Shown: piece by piece, positions 13,749 to 15,883 of the stretch
Numbering within the stretch: the first letter of the stretch is position 1
Layout of the letters: every line of letters starts with the position of its first letter
Position numbers and translations under genes: made by a program
The notes under the pieces: generated by a model
Told to the model about the DNA's origin: nothing
The model's database searches: none
What the model saw: the letters and a program-made list of their open reading frames with translations, nothing else
From: Thiotrichales bacterium HSG1
Lineage (GTDB): Bacteria; Pseudomonadota; Gammaproteobacteria; Beggiatoales; Beggiatoaceae
Direction: 5' to 3'
Assembly (NCBI GenBank): GCA_030378125.1
Contig: JAUCGN010000019.1
Coordinates: 1-15,883, forward strand
DNA length: 15,883 bases

Positions 13749-15416
13749 TTATTGTTTTTTTGTATGCAAATATTCCAAAATAAATTGATCGTGTAAAGTC
13801 CATTCCATCCATTTATTAATACCATATTTACCACACCACAATATCTTATCATTTTCTGCTAAATACTGATTGTTTTCTGGTAGCAAAATTTTTTGTTCTC
13901 CACGAATCAATAACAACGGCAAACATTCCAACATATCATCTCGATTTCTTGGGTTGCGGAGTAGGCAATCTAGAGTTATTAACTCACCAATAGCTAATTT
14001 TTTGCAAATAGTTGGAGTTTGTTCAGGAGTAATTACCGTTTCCCAAATGTTAGGTCTAGTATCATTTAAAATATTTTTCTTTATATGCTTTAGTAATTCA
14101 CGTATCCAAGCTAATTTACCACTGTGCTTAATTATTCGCATAAAATCAACTAATAATGGAGTAGTAAGCAATACTCGAATATGGCTCGCAATAATTTTAC
14201 TAGGCTGCATAACTATATCGGCTTTTGCTGCAGCAAATATAATTTGATTATGAGTTTTATTTTGTCTAATTACCGTGAACAAGTTTGGATTTAACGCCTT
14301 AGCAGTCATAACTATAGACAGGTTATTAACATCGTCATCAGTTCCAGCCACGATCCCAACAGCCTGTTCAATGTGAGCCTGTTGTAAGGTATGGGCTTCG
14401 GTACCACGACCAGTTATAAATTCTCCTTTAATTGGATAACCAGTTCTGTCTGGCATAGCTTCTATTACTACCAACTGTATGCTGGTTACATTTTTAAATT
14501 GTTCATATACCGCTTTCCCAAACCTACCATAACCACAAAGTACCCATAAACCTTGTTGTGGTGGAGATATAGATTCACAAGATTTAATATTTAAACTATT
14601 AGTCAAACATTCGTGAAGTAACAACAATTCTGGGGTATGGAGGGCGGTATGTAATTTACGGGCAAAAATATCAAATGGATTAATCATATAATTGGTACCA
14701 AAAGAATCCATATTAGCAGATACTTCATGTGAATCTACCCGGCAAATAACGGTTAATTTTGGTCGTAACAGTTTGGCAGTTATGGCAACATGTAAATTAG
14801 CCAAATTATCATTAGTAATGGCAACGACTCCAGCACAATGAACATTTTCTAAACCACCTTTGACCAAATGAACCGGTTTACTGACATCAGCACATAGTTT
14901 TGGGACATAAACAGGATAATTTTTTATAGTTAACACATTGATGCGTTTTTGTTCCGACTCTATCACTACCGAACGCATTAACTTTTCTTCTAAGGCGTTT
15001 ACCAGAGCTTGACCAGTATCACCATAACCACAGATTAAATAAAATGGTTCGTGAATATTGCGAACAATACGAGCAAAACGCCTTTCAACAATAGTTTTTT
15101 GTAACGCTTCATCTTTTAATAGGGCTAACAAGGCTCCAATAGCATAAATCCAAGCAATAACAGTCATATACATGGAAAATGTTACCCACATACGTTGCAA
15201 TTTTGAAAACTCATAAGGAATCTCACCAAAACCAATAGTGCTACCCATATAAGATACAAAATAGAAAGCATGAAAGAAATCCATATACCACAGATTGCCA
15301 TCATTATCTTTACCCGGTATTAAGGTTATGCCCACAGTCGCAATTGCATACACTGTTAATAGTACCAACAACGGAACTCGCATCCGCCGCATAACTAGGA
15401 AAATAACTGTATTCAC
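13749..15416 (-). CDS. two-helix potassium channel with two RCK domains
   Basis: The 555-residue inner-membrane protein begins with a helix (about 13-33), a pore loop with the selectivity filter T60-I-G-F-G-E65, and a second helix (about 76-100). The standard filter TVGYGD is changed to TIGFGE, a variant known in many proteobacterial channels. Two cytoplasmic RCK (TrkA_N) domains follow, each with a Rossmann loop: ICGYGDTG at about 128-135, with acidic E153 after the second strand, and LCGYGRFG at about 293-300, with E319. A further regulatory part fills 400-555. RCK domains gate such channels by binding nucleotides or ions. The start is GTG at 15416-15414, two bases after the stop of the upstream gene, so translation is coupled; an ATG at codon 9 (15392) is a possible alternative. 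Confidence 0.9.
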   Translation of the reverse strand: MNTVIFLVMRRMRVPLLVLLTVYAIATVGITLIPGKDNDGNLWYMDFFHAFYFVSYMGSTIGFGEIPYEFSKLQRMWVTFSMYMTVIAWIYAIGALLALLKDEALQKTIVERRFARIVRNIHEPFYLICGYGDTGQALVNALEEKLMRSVVIESEQKRINVLTIKNYPVYVPKLCADVSKPVHLVKGGLENVHCAGVVAITNDNLANLHVAITAKLLRPKLTVICRVDSHEVSANMDSFGTNYMINPFDIFARKLHTALHTPELLLLHECLTNSLNIKSCESISPPQQGLWVLCGYGRFGKAVYEQFKNVTSIQLVVIEAMPDRTGYPIKGEFITGRGTEAHTLQQAHIEQAVGIVAGTDDDVNNLSIVMTAKALNPNLFTVIRQNKTHNQIIFAAAKADIVMQPSKIIASHIRVLLTTPLLVDFMRIIKHSGKLAWIRELLKHIKKNILNDTRPNIWETVITPEQTPTICKKLAIGELITLDCLLRNPRNRDDMLECLPLLLIRGEQKILLPENNQYLAENDKILWCGKYGINKWMEWTLHDQFILEYLHTKKQ

Positions 15417-15418
15417 TA

Positions 15419-15787
15419 TTAACGCCGCAGCAAAACTATTTCAAATGCTAACAATAGAACTGAAATAATATTTGCCAACATAGCTCCTCCAGCCAAAGAT
15501 ACAATGCTCGCCATGATTGAAGGAGTCATTTCTGCATTAATACCCCATACCAAAGCTGCCATAAACAATTGTAAATCAGCTACTAAACTGGTTGCTAATA
15601 ACACTGCTCCTACTTGTGAACGATCACCAAATTTGAGAATAGTTGCTACTAAATTTACGAATATAGCAGCAGCCAATTCGTAGACATGATGGTGGGATGG
15701 ATTGTCTATATCACCTACAAAAAATCCAAAGTTAAGAGTTAAAGCCATCACAATAAAAAATCCAAAAACTACTTTTTCAAAATTCAT
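15419..15787 (-). CDS. small membrane protein, DUF6394-like
   Basis: The 122-residue protein has about three to four membrane helices: 5-25 (VVFGFFIVMALTLNFGFF), about 36-53, 60-82 and 95-118. The phrases NFGFFVGDIDNPSHHHVYELAAA and ATILKFGDRSQVGAVLLATSLVADLQL are highly regular and resemble a small family I know as DUF6394, found beside channel genes of this kind. The loop DIDNPSHHH with three His residues could bind a metal, which is inference only. Its stop lies two bases before the GTG of the channel gene, so the two proteins are made together, and it may be a channel subunit or assembly factor. The family name is from memory and not verified. Confidence 0.7.
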   Translation of the reverse strand: MNFEKVVFGFFIVMALTLNFGFFVGDIDNPSHHHVYELAAAIFVNLVATILKFGDRSQVGAVLLATSLVADLQLFMAALVWGINAEMTPSIMASIVSLAGGAMLANIISVLLLAFEIVLLRR

Positions 15788-15818
15788 ACAATCATTTCCA
15801 TACCACGATTACGATTAT

Positions 15819-15883
15819 TTACTCCAATTTATCAACTTGCGGTTCGTCTTGCAGTTCGTCAAAATTATAGCTAATTAAAAATC
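15819..15883 (-). CDS. C-terminal end of an unidentified gene
   Basis: At the right edge a minus-strand frame without stops gives 20 complete sense codons ending ISYNFDELQDEPQVDKLE and a TAA at 15821-15819. It lies 31 bases before the DUF6394-like start on the same strand, so it is probably the first visible part of the same operon. Too little is present to name it, and with so short a frame it may be chance. Confidence 0.45.
   Translation of the reverse strand, partial: FLISYNFDELQDEPQVDKLE

Noticed and set aside
1..15883. tRNA or rRNA genes
   Set aside because: No cloverleaf with a TTC-loop motif and acceptor stem, and no rRNA-like conserved stretch, was found in the intergenic regions.

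Overview
The window reads as chromosome of an AT-rich gammaproteobacterium. FtsY, LeuD and a cytochrome c/heme d1 protein of NirN type all look proteobacterial. The style of the neighbours (large hybrid kinases with an ABC substrate-binding-type sensor, many remnants of mobile DNA, a paralogous kinase tail) recalls filamentous sulfur bacteria of the Thiotrichales (Beggiatoa, Thiomargarita, Achromatium). That placement is an inference from resemblance, not a tested result.

Layout. 1-2958: the end of a MacB/LolC-type ABC permease, then ftsY with its own promoter and a leader hairpin, then a 381-residue membrane protein of unknown function. 3059-5735: an accessory patch. It holds the left end of an IS110-type element (a likely bridge-RNA region and the first 70 or so codons of its transposase), cut off at about 3500. 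Next, on the minus strand, comes a NERD-domain superfamily 1 helicase, and then a 135-bp fragment of a hybrid kinase gene that also occurs intact further on. 5824-9881: a small DUF1805-like protein with a clear terminator, then a two-gene signalling operon: a hybrid histidine kinase with a periplasmic substrate-binding-type sensor, overlapping by ATGA a response-regulator/kinase whose ATP-binding G1 box is degenerate. 9882-10741: a gene-poor stretch with a 96-bp MITE-like palindromic element, a broken ORF, and FNR/DNR-like sites in front of nirN. 10742-12878: nirN converging on a small secreted Cache-domain protein, with a shared hairpin between them. 13051-15883, all minus strand: leuD, a two-helix potassium channel with two RCK domains, a small DUF6394-like membrane protein, and the last codons of another gene.

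How the genes fit together. The housekeeping genes (ftsY, leuD) stand alone without their usual partners nearby. The kinase pair forms one signalling unit: a periplasmic ligand sensor feeding a cytoplasmic relay. NirN completes heme d1 synthesis in known denitrifiers, and the FNR-like sites upstream suggest expression at low oxygen. The channel and the DUF6394-like protein are two bases apart and probably act together.

The most interesting region is 3059-5735, where an IS110 left end with a foldable RNA, a helicase/nuclease gene of possible defence type and a kinase-gene fragment are packed together. I did not find a convincing complete novel system; the bridge-RNA candidate and the NERD helicase come closest.
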